From Planctomycetaceae bacterium (GTDB lineage: Bacteria > Planctomycetota > Planctomycetia > Pirellulales > Lacipirellulaceae), in the NCBI GenBank assembly GCA_002702655.1, contig PABB01000067.1, forward strand, positions 400,409-464,408: DNA of 64,000 nucleotides. Direction: 5' to 3'. Below the pieces are notes generated by a model that was not told the DNA's origin, ran no database searches, and worked only from the letters and a program-made list of their open reading frames with translations. Shown here piece by piece: positions 1 to 15,904 of this stretch (the first letter of the stretch is position 1; every line of letters starts with the position of its first letter). The translations under genes and the position numbers were made by a program.

Positions 1-341
1 AAGAGTTGTCGTCATTTTTTTCAGTTCCTTTGCTCGCGTCACCAAGTTGGCGTCGTTTTCGAAAACCGCCGGGGGCCAGCGCCGTTGGACTCCATTCAGC
101 CCCGCCGCTTGCGGCGGGAGTGCGCGGAGCAAGCTTCGCGGCTAAATGCCATCTTCACTCGGCGCCTTTATCGCATCGCCCCCAACGCGATAAAAACCGC
201 CTGCTATCACGAGAAATCTTCGACGTTGGATTCTCGCCCCGCAGGCGTACAATGTTGGGTTCGGCGCAAAACCGCCGAATCGCGACGCTGCACCGCCGAA
301 AATTGCCTCCTGCCGCGGGCTTTTGATCCCGCGACTCACAT
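1..341. other. Non-coding region upstream of uvrA
   Basis: No convincing gene is visible here. The only structures are a GC-rich hairpin at 101-118 (8-bp perfect arms, two-base loop, no T run) and a sigma-70-like promoter at 226-253. Overlapping open frames at the left edge lack a ribosome-binding site and have arginine-rich, shadow-like composition. Confidence 0.5.
226..253 (+). promoter_or_regulatory. Putative sigma-70 promoter of uvrA
   Basis: TTGGAT at 226-231 and TACAAT at 248-253 are separated by 16 bases, close to the housekeeping consensus. The predicted transcript would start near 260, giving a leader of about 80 bases before the uvrA ATG. No LexA-type operator was recognised around it. 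Confidence 0.4.
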
Positions 342-7652
<7,311 letters not shown>

Positions 7653-7739
7653 CGTGGATGGATGAGATTCATCGAGATGTGGCTGCTACGCCGCCTGAAT
7701 CCGGGTATGTCAAAGTCGCCGGGAGGCGCTGAGGTTTGA

Positions 7740-8729
7740 ATGTCGCAGACTTGTGAAGCGTGTGAGAACGCGCGAGTTGAAAAGCTGGAGTCCTGTGACA
7801 ATGAAGCTGCGCCATATCGATTGTGCTCAGCGTGCTTCACGCGGCTTCACCACCGCGCACTGCGTCCTATTGAATGGTACAATCTCGCAAAGAGACATGG
7901 TTGGTGGCAGCATCTCTTGCACGATGATTTCTACGGCGATGATGGCACTGCTTTTCAACCCGATTGTGAAGTTCAGTCGCCCGAGCTGTATCCCGCGCCC
8001 ACGTTGCAGGAAGTTGCAGGCGATCCAGAGGCACTTCTCGATTTCACCATCACGCGCTGGAGATTCAGCGAAACCGTCGCGCGGATGTGGCAAGACCAGC
8101 CCGCCACCATTGCCTTGAATGTCGTGACTCGGCGCTTCGCACAGAATCAACAAGTTGGAATTCGGTCTGCGCTACTTGATGTGGCCGCAACAATAGGACA
8201 ACACTGCGAGGGTTTCGTCCGTTACGCTTGGGGCGAGTACCCTGAGTCCGTAGATTTGTCTTCCATGGCCAGAGCGAGTGCTTCCTGCTTGCCATTTCGC
8301 GAAGGATTCGATCAAGTAGTCGACGCGCTCAAAGGACGCGATGAACGAGAGCGACGACAACTCATGTTCTCGCTGTCGTACTTTCGATCGTCTGAGGCAC
8401 TCGACTGGATTGAGCGCAATATCTTCTCGCCGATCACCGAAGACTGGGGGCGACTGGCGGCCGCGTCCGAGCTGGATTGGACTCGTGTCGCCAAGTGGCT
8501 CGACCTTGGGCGTCCTCTTAGCTTGGTCGCACTTGACGCGCTGGCGGCACTAATCCGGACTCGGACCCCTTTGCTTCGAGTGTGGTCTCCCCGACTACTT
8601 CGTGTTCCTGATTCTGAGACATTGGCGATTGCACTTCGCTCTTGCGCCGAGAAAGACCCCGTGCCGCGCGTCGAGAGAATCACGGGTTTCATTCTCGATC
8701 ATGCGTCCTGCCTGATTGGCGTCAGTTAG
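7740..8729 (+). CDS. Hypothetical protein with N-terminal CxxC pairs
   Basis: I do not recognise a family for this 329-residue protein. The N-terminus has C5-x2-C8 and C29-x2-C32, with an extra Cys19, an arrangement typical of a small zinc ribbon. The rest is soluble and helical, with Leu/Ala-rich stretches near residues 215-300 that could be HEAT-like. There is no signal peptide or membrane segment, so it is probably cytoplasmic. The start 88 bases after uvrA has no strong ribosome-binding site. Codon use is less GC-rich than in uvrA, which may reflect lower expression or recent acquisition. Confidence 0.6.
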   Translation: MSQTCEACENARVEKLESCDNEAAPYRLCSACFTRLHHRALRPIEWYNLAKRHGWWQHLLHDDFYGDDGTAFQPDCEVQSPELYPAPTLQEVAGDPEALLDFTITRWRFSETVARMWQDQPATIALNVVTRRFAQNQQVGIRSALLDVAATIGQHCEGFVRYAWGEYPESVDLSSMARASASCLPFREGFDQVVDALKGRDERERRQLMFSLSYFRSSEALDWIERNIFSPITEDWGRLAAASELDWTRVAKWLDLGRPLSLVALDALAALIRTRTPLLRVWSPRLLRVPDSETLAIALRSCAEKDPVPRVERITGFILDHASCLIGVS

Positions 8730-8798
8730 TTCGGGCAGTTACCTACATTGCGAGCTTCGTCGCAGAGTGTATGTCAGCCTGAAAAGCTGCGCTACGAA

Positions 8799-8937
8799 AG
8801 CCCAGGGCGCAGCCCTGGGTTGCAGCGGAGATTGATATCGGGAGCCCTGAAAGGGCGCGCTACGGCGGAAGATTAAGCGCGCCCCTTTAGGGCTTGCGTT
8901 GCTTTACGGGCCGGGACCCAGGGCTGCGCCCTGGGCT
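8799..8937. repeat. Nested palindromic repeat island
   Basis: The outer arms 8799-8820 and 8916-8937 are perfect 22-base reverse complements, and each arm is itself a near-palindrome (CCCAGGGC-GCAGCCCTGGG). Inside lies a second pair beginning AGCCCTGAAAGGGCGCGC near 8843 and its near-complement near 8878. The layout suggests a mobile or structure-forming intergenic element rather than a terminator. Confidence 0.75.
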
Positions 8938-9317
8938 GTCATAGGCTCGGCCCTTCAGGCCGATGGCGGTTCCGGAAACCAACTTGGACCGGAAGCAAAA
9001 TGGATTCGTGCACGATCATCGTCGCCGCTCACCAGGCCCGTCAGGGCCGACATGATGTCGCCAGGGGCGTCAGCCCCTGGACTCAGTGCGGAAAGAATCT
9101 GCGGGCCCCGGCCGGGGCGGCATGGGGCCGGCATCCATCGCGGCGTCCGCAGCACCGAACCACGCCCGGCGGCGTTCCTTTGCCCCTACGGACCGCCCCG
9201 CCAGCTTTTTTGTGGTAATTGGGCCACGCGCTGTCGTAGAACATGGTCAGAGTGCGCGCCGCGCGGCGGGTGACTCCAATCGCCGACGAACGCGCCGCCC
9301 GACGTTGGGCGCCGGTC

Positions 9318-9356
9318 GAGTTTTGCTCGCAACGGCGGGTTTTGCTGGCAAAACTC
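9318..9356. repeat. GAGTTTTGC / GCAAAACTC inverted repeat
   Basis: GAGTTTTGC at 9318-9326 is matched by GCAAAACTC at 9348-9356, and 9337-9356 is a near-perfect 20-base palindrome on its own. A perfect version is present at 29725-29744, so this is a dispersed palindrome. It lies 133 bases before the methyltransferase start. Confidence 0.6.
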
Positions 9357-9488
9357 ACGCGACGCAGCGCTCCGCCGTCGCCGCAACATGGGGGCTGGCA
9401 AGTATTAACGACCCGCGAGACCGCGTTGCGGGCCGGGGTTTTGCTCCGAAAAACGCGTGGGCGTGCAAAAGCAAAACGGGGGGAACAG

Positions 9489-10361
9489 ATGAGCGACATG
9501 CAGCCGTTTTTCGAAGACGTGCAGACGATCTACGACGACGATCACTCGACGCAGTTCGTCGACCTGTTCCTCGATCCGTCGATGACCTACAGCTGTGCGT
9601 ACTACAAAGACGACGACTACTCGCTCGAGCAGGCGCAGCTCGCCAAGATCGATTTGGCACTGGACAAGTGCGACCTGTCGCCCGGGCAGACGTTGCTGGA
9701 TATCGGCTGCGGCTGGGGCGCGTGCGCCTATCGGGCGGCCAGCGAGCGCGGGGTGAACGTCATCGGCCTGACGCTCAGCGCCGGGCAGAAAGCGTTTTGC
9801 GAGCGGCGGATGCAATCGCTGCCCGCGGGGTCGGGAACGGTCGAGATTCGCCTGGCCGGTTGGGAGCAGTTCGACGAGCCGGTCGATCGGATCGTCAGCG
9901 TCGGCGCGTTCGAGCACTTTCGCGTCGAGCGGCACGCGGAGTTCTTCCGGCGTTGTCGAAGTGTGCTCCCCGACGACGGCGTGATGCTGCTGCACACGAT
10001 CGTCAGCTACGATCTGGCCGACCTGGACGAGCGCGGCATTCCCTTCGACCACGAGGACGTGCTGTTCCACAAGTTCATCGCCAAGGAGATTTTCCCCGGC
10101 GGGCAGCTCACGCCGCCGCGGTTCATCGTGCAGTTTGCCGAGGACGCCGGCTTTGAGGTCACCCGGCAGCACTCGCTGCAACTGCACTACGCCCGCACGC
10201 TGGAAACGTGGGCGACGGCGCTGGAGGCCAACCGCGACGAAGCGATCCGTCGCAAATCGCAGGCCGACTTCGACCGGTTCATGAAATACCTGACCGGCTG
10301 CGCGGCCCGCTTCCGCTCGGGGCATATTGATTTGTTTCAGTTCACCTGCCAGGCGAAGTGA
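9489..10361 (+). CDS. Cyclopropane-fatty-acyl-phospholipid synthase-like methyltransferase
   Basis: The 290-residue protein matches the cyclopropane synthase/mycolic acid methyltransferase family, which uses S-adenosylmethionine to methylenate or methylate double bonds of membrane lipid acyl chains. Its length equals the mycobacterial type (about 287) and lacks the N-terminal domain of E. coli Cfa (382). The SAM motif I, LDIGCGWG, is near residue 70. A conserved VGAFEHF segment follows near 137, and the Tyr/Asp-rich N-terminus has the family SCAYYKDDD-like stretch. The ATG at 9489 follows a purine-rich GGGGGAACAG site; a longer upstream frame is repeat-derived and rejected. Lipid substrate unknown. 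Confidence 0.85.
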   Translation: MSDMQPFFEDVQTIYDDDHSTQFVDLFLDPSMTYSCAYYKDDDYSLEQAQLAKIDLALDKCDLSPGQTLLDIGCGWGACAYRAASERGVNVIGLTLSAGQKAFCERRMQSLPAGSGTVEIRLAGWEQFDEPVDRIVSVGAFEHFRVERHAEFFRRCRSVLPDDGVMLLHTIVSYDLADLDERGIPFDHEDVLFHKFIAKEIFPGGQLTPPRFIVQFAEDAGFEVTRQHSLQLHYARTLETWATALEANRDEAIRRKSQADFDRFMKYLTGCAARFRSGHIDLFQFTCQAK

Positions 10362-10387
10362 CGGCGCCGGGCACGCGGTCGGCCGCG

Positions 10388-11191
10388 CTACTCCGCGTCC
10401 AGCCGCACTTCCATCAAATCCAGTTGGGCCGCGGTGTATCTCTCGTTGATCGCGTTCAGGTAGTCTTCGACTTGCTGGATCTCCATTCGCAGCAGGCGAA
10501 TTCGGCTGGCGCCCCCGCTGGATGCCTTAAGCGAGAGGATCGCTTCCTCCATGGCTTCCAGTTGGGCCCGTTTCGCCATCAGTTGCAGTTCCGCCTCCAG
10601 GTCGCCCGCGGCGCCAGAGCGCTGCAACTGTGCTTCGAGAGCCGCGTGCTCGATCTTGAGCGTCTGCAATTTCGCTCGCATTTCCTCGGCCTCCATCTCC
10701 GGCGCGTGGCCGTCGCGAGCGCGGATTTCCGCAACGTGCAACTGCTTCTCGGCGAGTTGCATCGCGATCTCCGTCTTCTCGAGCTGCGCCCGCATCAGGG
10801 CCGTCTCGGCGCGGGAGACTTCGCCGTGCACCTCAGCACGGCGCGCCTGCAACAGTTCTCCGGCGGAGACTTCCGCCACGAGCAACACTTGCTTCAACAG
10901 TATCTCGGACATCAGCTTCGAGCGATCGGCTTCCGACAACAACGCGGCGACGTCCTCCGTGTTTTGGTAGACCTTTTCGAGTTCGTCGGACAGCTCCCTG
11001 AGCTGGCGGGACGCCTTGTTGCTCTCGGCCTGCAACTCGTCCAGGCGTCTGATCACCCGTCGCGCCCGCACTTCTTGGGACAGCTCGGTGGCAGCCGTCT
11101 GTTCATTCCCCGCTTCGTCAGCGCGAACGCCAACGGGGAGCAGGCATGCCAAGCCAAGAAGAAACAACAATGTCGAAGCGATGGCTTTCAT
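10388..11191 (-). CDS. Exported coiled-coil protein in sigma-factor operon
   Basis: A 267-residue protein with a clear signal peptide (Lys2 followed by a Leu/Ala/Gly core, cleavage near VRADE). The mature part is almost entirely charged heptad-rich helix (residues about 35-265) with many Glu, Gln, Arg and Leu, predicting a long coiled coil in the periplasm. No enzyme motif is visible. It is the third gene after an ECF sigma factor and a one-helix membrane protein, all on the minus strand with short gaps (28 bases upstream). It may be an effector or sensor component of that regulatory unit. The family is not recognised. Confidence 0.75.
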   Translation of the reverse strand: MKAIASTLLFLLGLACLLPVGVRADEAGNEQTAATELSQEVRARRVIRRLDELQAESNKASRQLRELSDELEKVYQNTEDVAALLSEADRSKLMSEILLKQVLLVAEVSAGELLQARRAEVHGEVSRAETALMRAQLEKTEIAMQLAEKQLHVAEIRARDGHAPEMEAEEMRAKLQTLKIEHAALEAQLQRSGAAGDLEAELQLMAKRAQLEAMEEAILSLKASSGGASRIRLLRMEIQQVEDYLNAINERYTAAQLDLMEVRLDAE

Positions 11192-11219
11192 GGAATCGTC
11201 CTTTGCAAGGGAAGTCCTG

Positions 11220-11651
11220 CTATTGAGTCGCCAGCTGGCGGACGGCTTGGGCGTAACACGCGCTGTACAGGTCGTCGTGCAGTTGCGCCACCAGTTGTTC
11301 ATTGCGGGTCTGTGCGGCCGCCAGGCGTTCGAGCTGCTCCGCCAGGCGTAACTGCTGCTGAAGGCGTTCGATTTCCTCCTGCAGCACGGCGAGGCGGTCC
11401 TCGGCGTCCGCTGCGGCGACGATCGGCGCAGCGCTGGTGGAGTCGGCGGGACCGCGGTCCGGCCGCGGCAGCGCAGCCCACAGTCCCGCGCCGAGCACCA
11501 CGGCCGCGGCGGCAATCTTCGCCCGCTGTCGTCGCCGCTGTTGGCGGCGCGCCCCCGCGACAACGCCCGCGGTGGTGGCGGCGGGGTCGAACGGTCGACG
11601 CGTGTCCAACGACCGCAGCGACTCGACGAGTTGTTCTTCTTGTTCGTTCAT
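11220..11651 (-). CDS. Small single-pass membrane protein, putative anti-sigma factor
   Basis: A 143-residue protein. An acidic N-terminus (EQEEQLVESLRSLD) is followed by a very basic stretch, one hydrophobic helix at about residues 45-62, and then a Gln/Glu/Leu coiled coil at about 85-125. The gene starts 7 bases after the stop of the ECF sigma factor, so the two are translationally close. Anti-sigma factors of ECF sigmas are usually one-helix membrane proteins in this position, which supports the role. No zinc-binding HxxxCxxC motif is present, so this would be a non-ZAS type. The assignment rests on context. Confidence 0.65.
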   Translation of the reverse strand: MNEQEEQLVESLRSLDTRRPFDPAATTAGVVAGARRQQRRRQRAKIAAAAVVLGAGLWAALPRPDRGPADSTSAAPIVAAADAEDRLAVLQEEIERLQQQLRLAEQLERLAAAQTRNEQLVAQLHDDLYSACYAQAVRQLATQ

Positions 11652-11658
11652 TGTTTGG

Positions 11659-12297
11659 TCACCACGGCTGACGAGCTTGCTCGTCGGCTTCCATCAACTC
11701 GCGCAGCCGCCCCCGCGCGCGGCTGAGTCGCGCATGCAGTGCGCCGACTTGGATGCCCAGCGCCGCCGCGACCTCTTCGCCAGTGAGCTCTTCCATGTAG
11801 TACAGCACCAGCACCGAGCGGTCGGCCTGCCGCAGCTTGGCCAGCGCCGCTGCGAGCGCTTCTTCGCGATCCGTCGCCACGTGGGCTTCCTCGACGGCCA
11901 CGGCGTGCAGGTCGGGCGACGACGCAAACCGCCGCTTCAGTTGGCTGATCGCGCGCAGTCGACTGTGACACCGATTGACGGCCAACCGTCGCAGCCAGCC
12001 TTCCAGCGATCCCGACCCGCGGTAGCGGCTGGCCTTGCGCCACGCGGTGATCAGCACGTCTTGCAGCAGGTCGTCGGCATCGGCGGCCCAGCCGCTGAGC
12101 CGGCCGACCAAGCGATGCAACACGGGGCCGTGCGTCGCAACCAATTCGCTCATGGCGGATTCGTCCCCTGCGGCCAGCCGTTGCATCAGCGCCAGCCCTG
12201 CCGAGTGCGGCTGCTGCGCCGACTCGCCCGGCGCGCAGGCGGCTGGTGGCGTGTTGGTCGGGCCCACGGGCTGGGGAGGTGCGGTGGCGAAAGTCAT
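11659..12297 (-). CDS. ECF-type RNA polymerase sigma factor
   Basis: A sigma-70 family ECF factor of 212 residues. Region 2 is visible around residues 65-110 (DADDLLQDVLITAWRKA, then a WLRRLAVNRC helix). Region 4 lies at about 150-200, with LYYMEELTGEEVAAALGI and an LSRARGRLRE recognition helix. The ATG at 12297 follows a GAGG site; a GTG start 28 codons upstream is possible but its extra residues are not sigma-like. It heads an operon with a putative membrane anti-sigma protein and an exported coiled-coil protein, suggesting control from the envelope. Target promoters cannot be read from the window. Confidence 0.9.
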   Translation of the reverse strand: MTFATAPPQPVGPTNTPPAACAPGESAQQPHSAGLALMQRLAAGDESAMSELVATHGPVLHRLVGRLSGWAADADDLLQDVLITAWRKASRYRGSGSLEGWLRRLAVNRCHSRLRAISQLKRRFASSPDLHAVAVEEAHVATDREEALAAALAKLRQADRSVLVLYYMEELTGEEVAAALGIQVGALHARLSRARGRLRELMEADEQARQPW

Positions 12298-12426
12298 GAA
12301 AGCCTCGGCGTCCGAGAGCCTCAACCTACCAGACGCCCCCCGGGCGCCGCATCCTGACAGAAAAGCGGGCAGAATTGCCACGGGATGGCCTGCTGACGCT
12401 TGCAGAATTCGGCCCGCTTGTGAGAG

Positions 12427-13713
12427 CTATTTCGCCGCGAACCCGGTCGATTCGATGATTTCGCGCACCCGCTGGTGAGACACGTTGCCCCGGACCGTCG
12501 CGTGCTGCGGGTCGAGCGAGACGCTCACCGCTGCCACGCCGGGCTCGGCTTGCAGGGCGTCGGTCACGCGATTGACGCACGACTGGCAGTGCATGCCGTC
12601 GATCGCAACCTGAATCGCGTCGGCGTCGGAGGCTCCCCCGTCCGCTGATGAGGCGGGCGCGTCGTCGGTGCAACTGCGGCACTCGCCGGCGGCTGCGGCT
12701 CTGGGACCGGCAAGTCTGCGGCGCGCCTCCTGCAACGCAAAGTAAGCCGTCAACGCCAGCAGCGCCACGGCCGACGCGACGGCCCACCACGGATGGCCGT
12801 GCTCGTGCAACAGCGACTGTTCGCCGACGCCCGTCAGCAGCCAGTTGAACAGCAACCCGAACGCGACGCTGCCGACGATGATGGTGGCCAAGTAGACCGT
12901 CAGCGCCCGGCGGCCGAGCGTCTTGGCGACCGCGCCGATCGTGGCCACGTTGGTCGCGGGGCCGGCCATCAAGAACACCAGCGCCGCGCCCGTCGGCAGT
13001 CCCGCGGCCACCAGCGCTGCCGCCATCGGCACGCTCGCAGTAGCGCACACGTACAGTGGCAGCGACACGGCCAGCGCCGCCAGCATCGCCGGCAAACCGC
13101 CGTAGCGTCCCAGTCCGGCCAGGGCCGTCTCGGGCAACAGCGTCGTGATGGCCGCCGAAGCGAGCACGCCGAACACGAGCCATTTCCAAATCGACTCGAG
13201 GATCATCAGCGCGTGATCGGCGAAGGCGCGCCAACTGCGATTTCGAGTGGACGGCGCGGGCGTCGCGTGGGGATCGACCACTGGCAGACTGGACAAGCCG
13301 GAACCAGCGCTACTCTCCTCGCCGGCGTCGGCTAACCAGCCGCCCACCAGCCCGGTCGCCAGTGCTGCGAACACCTTGAAGATCGCGAACGGCCAGCCCA
13401 AAAACGAGGAGGTCACCAGCACCGAATCGACGCCGGTCTGCGGGGTGGCGATGAGAAACCCCACGGCCGCCCCGTCGCTGGCGCCGGCCTGCTTCATGCC
13501 CAACCCCACGGGAATCACGCCGCAGGAGCACAACGGCAGCGGGACGCCCAGCAGCACGCTCTTGGCGACGCCGCGGCGCCCGCGCAGGTGGCGCTGCACG
13601 AAATCGGCGGGCAGCAGCACGTGCAGTGCTCCCGCCGCGGCCGCACCCAACAGCAACCAGGGCGCAAGTTCCAGCAAGATTTCCCAGACGGATTGGAAGT
13701 AGGCGGCGACCAT
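12427..13713 (-). CDS. Permease of the SO_0444/DUF318 type with C-terminal HMA domain
   Basis: A 428-residue inner-membrane protein. Residues 1-325 carry about eight hydrophobic segments and the family motif PLCSCGVIP (near residue 60), typical of DUF318/ArsP-like permeases, some of which export metals such as copper or zinc. A hydrophilic, Ser/Ala/Asp-rich linker leads to a heavy-metal-associated domain at about residues 365-428 with the GMHCQSC metal site. Known relatives in this group share the permease plus HMA design. The start lies 3 bases after the stop of the upstream hydrolase gene, so the two are probably co-transcribed. The metal specificity is inferred, not shown. Confidence 0.85.
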   Translation of the reverse strand: MVAAYFQSVWEILLELAPWLLLGAAAAGALHVLLPADFVQRHLRGRRGVAKSVLLGVPLPLCSCGVIPVGLGMKQAGASDGAAVGFLIATPQTGVDSVLVTSSFLGWPFAIFKVFAALATGLVGGWLADAGEESSAGSGLSSLPVVDPHATPAPSTRNRSWRAFADHALMILESIWKWLVFGVLASAAITTLLPETALAGLGRYGGLPAMLAALAVSLPLYVCATASVPMAAALVAAGLPTGAALVFLMAGPATNVATIGAVAKTLGRRALTVYLATIIVGSVAFGLLFNWLLTGVGEQSLLHEHGHPWWAVASAVALLALTAYFALQEARRRLAGPRAAAAGECRSCTDDAPASSADGGASDADAIQVAIDGMHCQSCVNRVTDALQAEPGVAAVSVSLDPQHATVRGNVSHQRVREIIESTGFAAK

Positions 13714-13716
13714 GCC

Positions 13717-14769
13717 CTATCTTACCGCCGGCGTGGGCGTCAATTCTACTGCACTGTCGGCGGGGACGGGTTCGGGCAGCAGCGTCGGCCCCGGTTCAGG
13801 CGACTCGGCCAGAGGAGAACCGTTGGCGGCGACGCAGCGCAGCACCTCGTCCGTGTGCCAGATCAGGGTCGACAGGTGTCCCGCGCGGGCAAACACCGTC
13901 AGGTCGCTGCCGGGCAGTTGGCCATGCAGCCAATGCGCCATCGCGACGGGGGCTACCTCGTCTTCGCACCCGTGGTAGATGGCGATGGGCACGCCGGCAG
14001 CCTCGGCGACGGGGAAGCCCCAGCAGGCGCCCAACAGCTGCGCATCGTGCAGCGGGCCGTCGGGGCCGCACAGCGTGGCTTCCTTCAGCGTGCCGATCAC
14101 TTCGCGTTTCAACTCGGGATCGCAGAGGACCAACTGCCGATCCGACTCCGACCACGACTTGGCGACCATCTTCAACACCTTGTCGGGCTTGCGATCGACC
14201 TTGCGGCCCATCATGCCGACGCCCAGTCGGGCCAGACGGGGACGCCGATCGATGAAGTCGAGCGAGCGGCTCGCGGCGGTGCGCGGCGCGGGCGCCTCGG
14301 GCGGTGCGTAGCCCGAGGCGATGACGACCTGCTCGACGCGATCGGGAAAGGCCCGCGCGGTCGCCAGAGCGTAGGGCGTGCCCCCCGACATGGCGAGAAT
14401 GCTGAACCGCGCGCCGGGGCCCTCGACCGCGGCGACCAACTGGTCGACGTCGCACGGCCAGTCCAGAATGCGCCGGCCCGGCTGGAAGGTCGACCGCCCC
14501 AGACCAGGGCGGCTGGGGGTGATCAGCCGGATGCTTGCGGAGCGCAGGTTCTCCTGCACGATCCGCGCGTCGCGACACGAGCCCGGCGTGCCGTGGAAAA
14601 ACAGCACCAACCGTCCGTCGGGAGCGCCGTAGTCCGTGTAGTGCAGTTGCCGGCCGTCGGACAGGCGCACGTAGCCCTCGTTAGCCGTGGCGGGCGAGGC
14701 CGTCGCCAAGGTCAAACTCGCAACGACCAGCGCGGCTGCGCGCATCAAGCGGAAGAAACTCGTCGTCAT
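13717..14769 (-). CDS. Exported alpha/beta hydrolase
   Basis: A 350-residue protein with an N-terminal signal peptide (basic SFFRLMRAA, hydrophobic core, cleavage near ATA-NEG). The alpha/beta hydrolase fold is shown by the oxyanion segment HGTPGS, a nucleophile elbow AMSGGTPYA (Ser in the M-S-G context), a GCEDEVAP stretch likely holding the acid, and the catalytic His in AGHLS. Substrate unknown; proline iminopeptidase and epoxide hydrolase families look similar at this level. The ATG at 14769 was chosen over a longer frame because it begins the signal peptide. It sits between an exported unknown and the metal permease in one minus-strand unit. Confidence 0.85.
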   Translation of the reverse strand: MTTSFFRLMRAAALVVASLTLATASPATANEGYVRLSDGRQLHYTDYGAPDGRLVLFFHGTPGSCRDARIVQENLRSASIRLITPSRPGLGRSTFQPGRRILDWPCDVDQLVAAVEGPGARFSILAMSGGTPYALATARAFPDRVEQVVIASGYAPPEAPAPRTAASRSLDFIDRRPRLARLGVGMMGRKVDRKPDKVLKMVAKSWSESDRQLVLCDPELKREVIGTLKEATLCGPDGPLHDAQLLGACWGFPVAEAAGVPIAIYHGCEDEVAPVAMAHWLHGQLPGSDLTVFARAGHLSTLIWHTDEVLRCVAANGSPLAESPEPGPTLLPEPVPADSAVELTPTPAVR

Positions 14770-14803
14770 CGTGGTTGCCAATCTCGGCGCCTTCTCTGCT
14801 GTG

Positions 14804-15670
14804 TCATCTGTCCCGTACGGCCGCCGGCCCTGGCGCCTTGTCCGTCGCGCTGGCCAACTCGTCCACGGGAGCGGGCGGCGGTCCGACCGCGCGGCGGAAC
14901 ATCTCGCCCAGGTCAATGTCGGCGACGCGTTGGTTCAGTCTCCCCAGATGATCGGCCACGCATTGGTCGAACGAACTGGTCACGCGGTCGCGGGTCTGGG
15001 TCAGCGCGAGTTGCTCGGCGCACGGTCGCGACTCGTCAATCTTACGCCACGCCACGCGGCGGATCAGCCGCCGGCCGACCCGGGCGTTGACGCGGACCCC
15101 GCGAGTTCGCAACTGGACCGTACCATCATAACTTGCCGGTTCTGCGGTGAAACGCATTCCGTCGAAGGCCACCCGCACGTGGCACGTGAAGGGCATGGTC
15201 GACTCGCTGTGCACCTGCACGGGGCCTTGTGTGCTGCGGGTGTGCGAAACGGTGCGCCCAGTGAGCGTCAACAGAAAGACCACCCGCTTGTCGGTGCTCT
15301 CGGCGTCGAGTTGCTGCATGGTCACCCGTCCGGACGTGCGCGCCGTGCCGCGGGCTCGCGTACCCATCACCGCTCGGTCGACCGGCGACTGCTGGTTGAC
15401 GGGCTTGTCGACCAGCCCCGCGAACCAGTCGCCCCCCAGCTGGGCGCAGATCTGCAGCAGCGTCGGCTTGGCTTCCTGGATCTGATCGGCCACGACGTCA
15501 ACGGCGGCGTCGCCAGCTATGGCGCCGGCAATGACGATTTCCGCGGCCGCTTTCAACGGCGAGCCCGGATCGTCCTCGGCGCAGCAGCGCGGGACCGCGA
15601 CCCACGGCGACGTGAGTAAGATCAGCCCGAGGAAGGGGCCCGGCAATGAAGTGAAGCGGCGAGCGGTCAT
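14804..15670 (-). CDS. Exported hypothetical protein
   Basis: An unrecognised 288-residue protein. It starts with a signal peptide (TARRF, then a hydrophobic LGLILL core, cleavage near CCAEDD). The mature region has a beta-rich central part (about residues 120-210) containing alternating Thr/Val/Arg strands, and ends with a short Pro/Ala tail. No catalytic motif was recognised. It ends 34 bases before the hydrolase gene, in the same direction, so it may be first in a three-gene unit with the hydrolase and permease. A longer frame upstream to 15814 lacks export features and was not used. Confidence 0.65.
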   Translation of the reverse strand: MTARRFTSLPGPFLGLILLTSPWVAVPRCCAEDDPGSPLKAAAEIVIAGAIAGDAAVDVVADQIQEAKPTLLQICAQLGGDWFAGLVDKPVNQQSPVDRAVMGTRARGTARTSGRVTMQQLDAESTDKRVVFLLTLTGRTVSHTRSTQGPVQVHSESTMPFTCHVRVAFDGMRFTAEPASYDGTVQLRTRGVRVNARVGRRLIRRVAWRKIDESRPCAEQLALTQTRDRVTSSFDQCVADHLGRLNQRVADIDLGEMFRRAVGPPPAPVDELASATDKAPGPAAVRDR

Positions 15671-15836
15671 AGCGTCACTTCGACTGGCAAATTCGGGGCC
15701 GGCGGGCGACGCTGGACATGCTGCGCGGGATGTGCTGGAGTTTTGGGCCACTGGGCGGCAACGTACGCCACGGAGTTGGCTCGGCAACGAGCAGGCTGGA
15801 CGGGCGGCGTACACTCACGCGGTGCCCAAACGACGG

Positions 15837-15869
15837 CAGCCCCGGTCTGCGGGGGGCAGGCCGGGGCTG
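15837..15869 (-). terminator. Stem-loop downstream of the RRM gene
   Basis: The arms CAGCCCCGGTCTGC (15837-15850) and GCAGGCCGGGGCTG (15856-15869) pair over 14 bases with one G-U pair and a five-G loop, about 35 bases past the RRM gene's stop. A weak T-rich tail (CGTCGTTTGGG on the minus strand) follows. It is a reasonable but not canonical terminator. Confidence 0.45.
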
Positions 15870-15904
15870 TCGTACTCGATCAAATTGTTCGTCAGTCGCG
15901 CCGG

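Larger units (their letters stand above)
8730..9488. other. Long spacer made of palindromic repeats
   Basis: No gene is supported in this stretch. It contains the nested palindromes at 8799-8937, further hairpin-like segments such as the CCAGGGGC/GCCCCTGG arms around 9060-9080, and the GTTTTGC palindromes at 9318-9356. Overlapping open frames here are arginine/proline-rich and frame-inconsistent, so they were not called. Confidence 0.6.

Noticed and set aside
8899-9273. Small frames within the palindrome island
   Set aside because: Short, arginine/proline-rich, no ribosome-binding site, and built from inverted repeats.
9086-10156. Plus-strand frame overlapping the methyltransferase
   Set aside because: Out of frame with the methyltransferase motifs and derived upstream from palindromic repeats.
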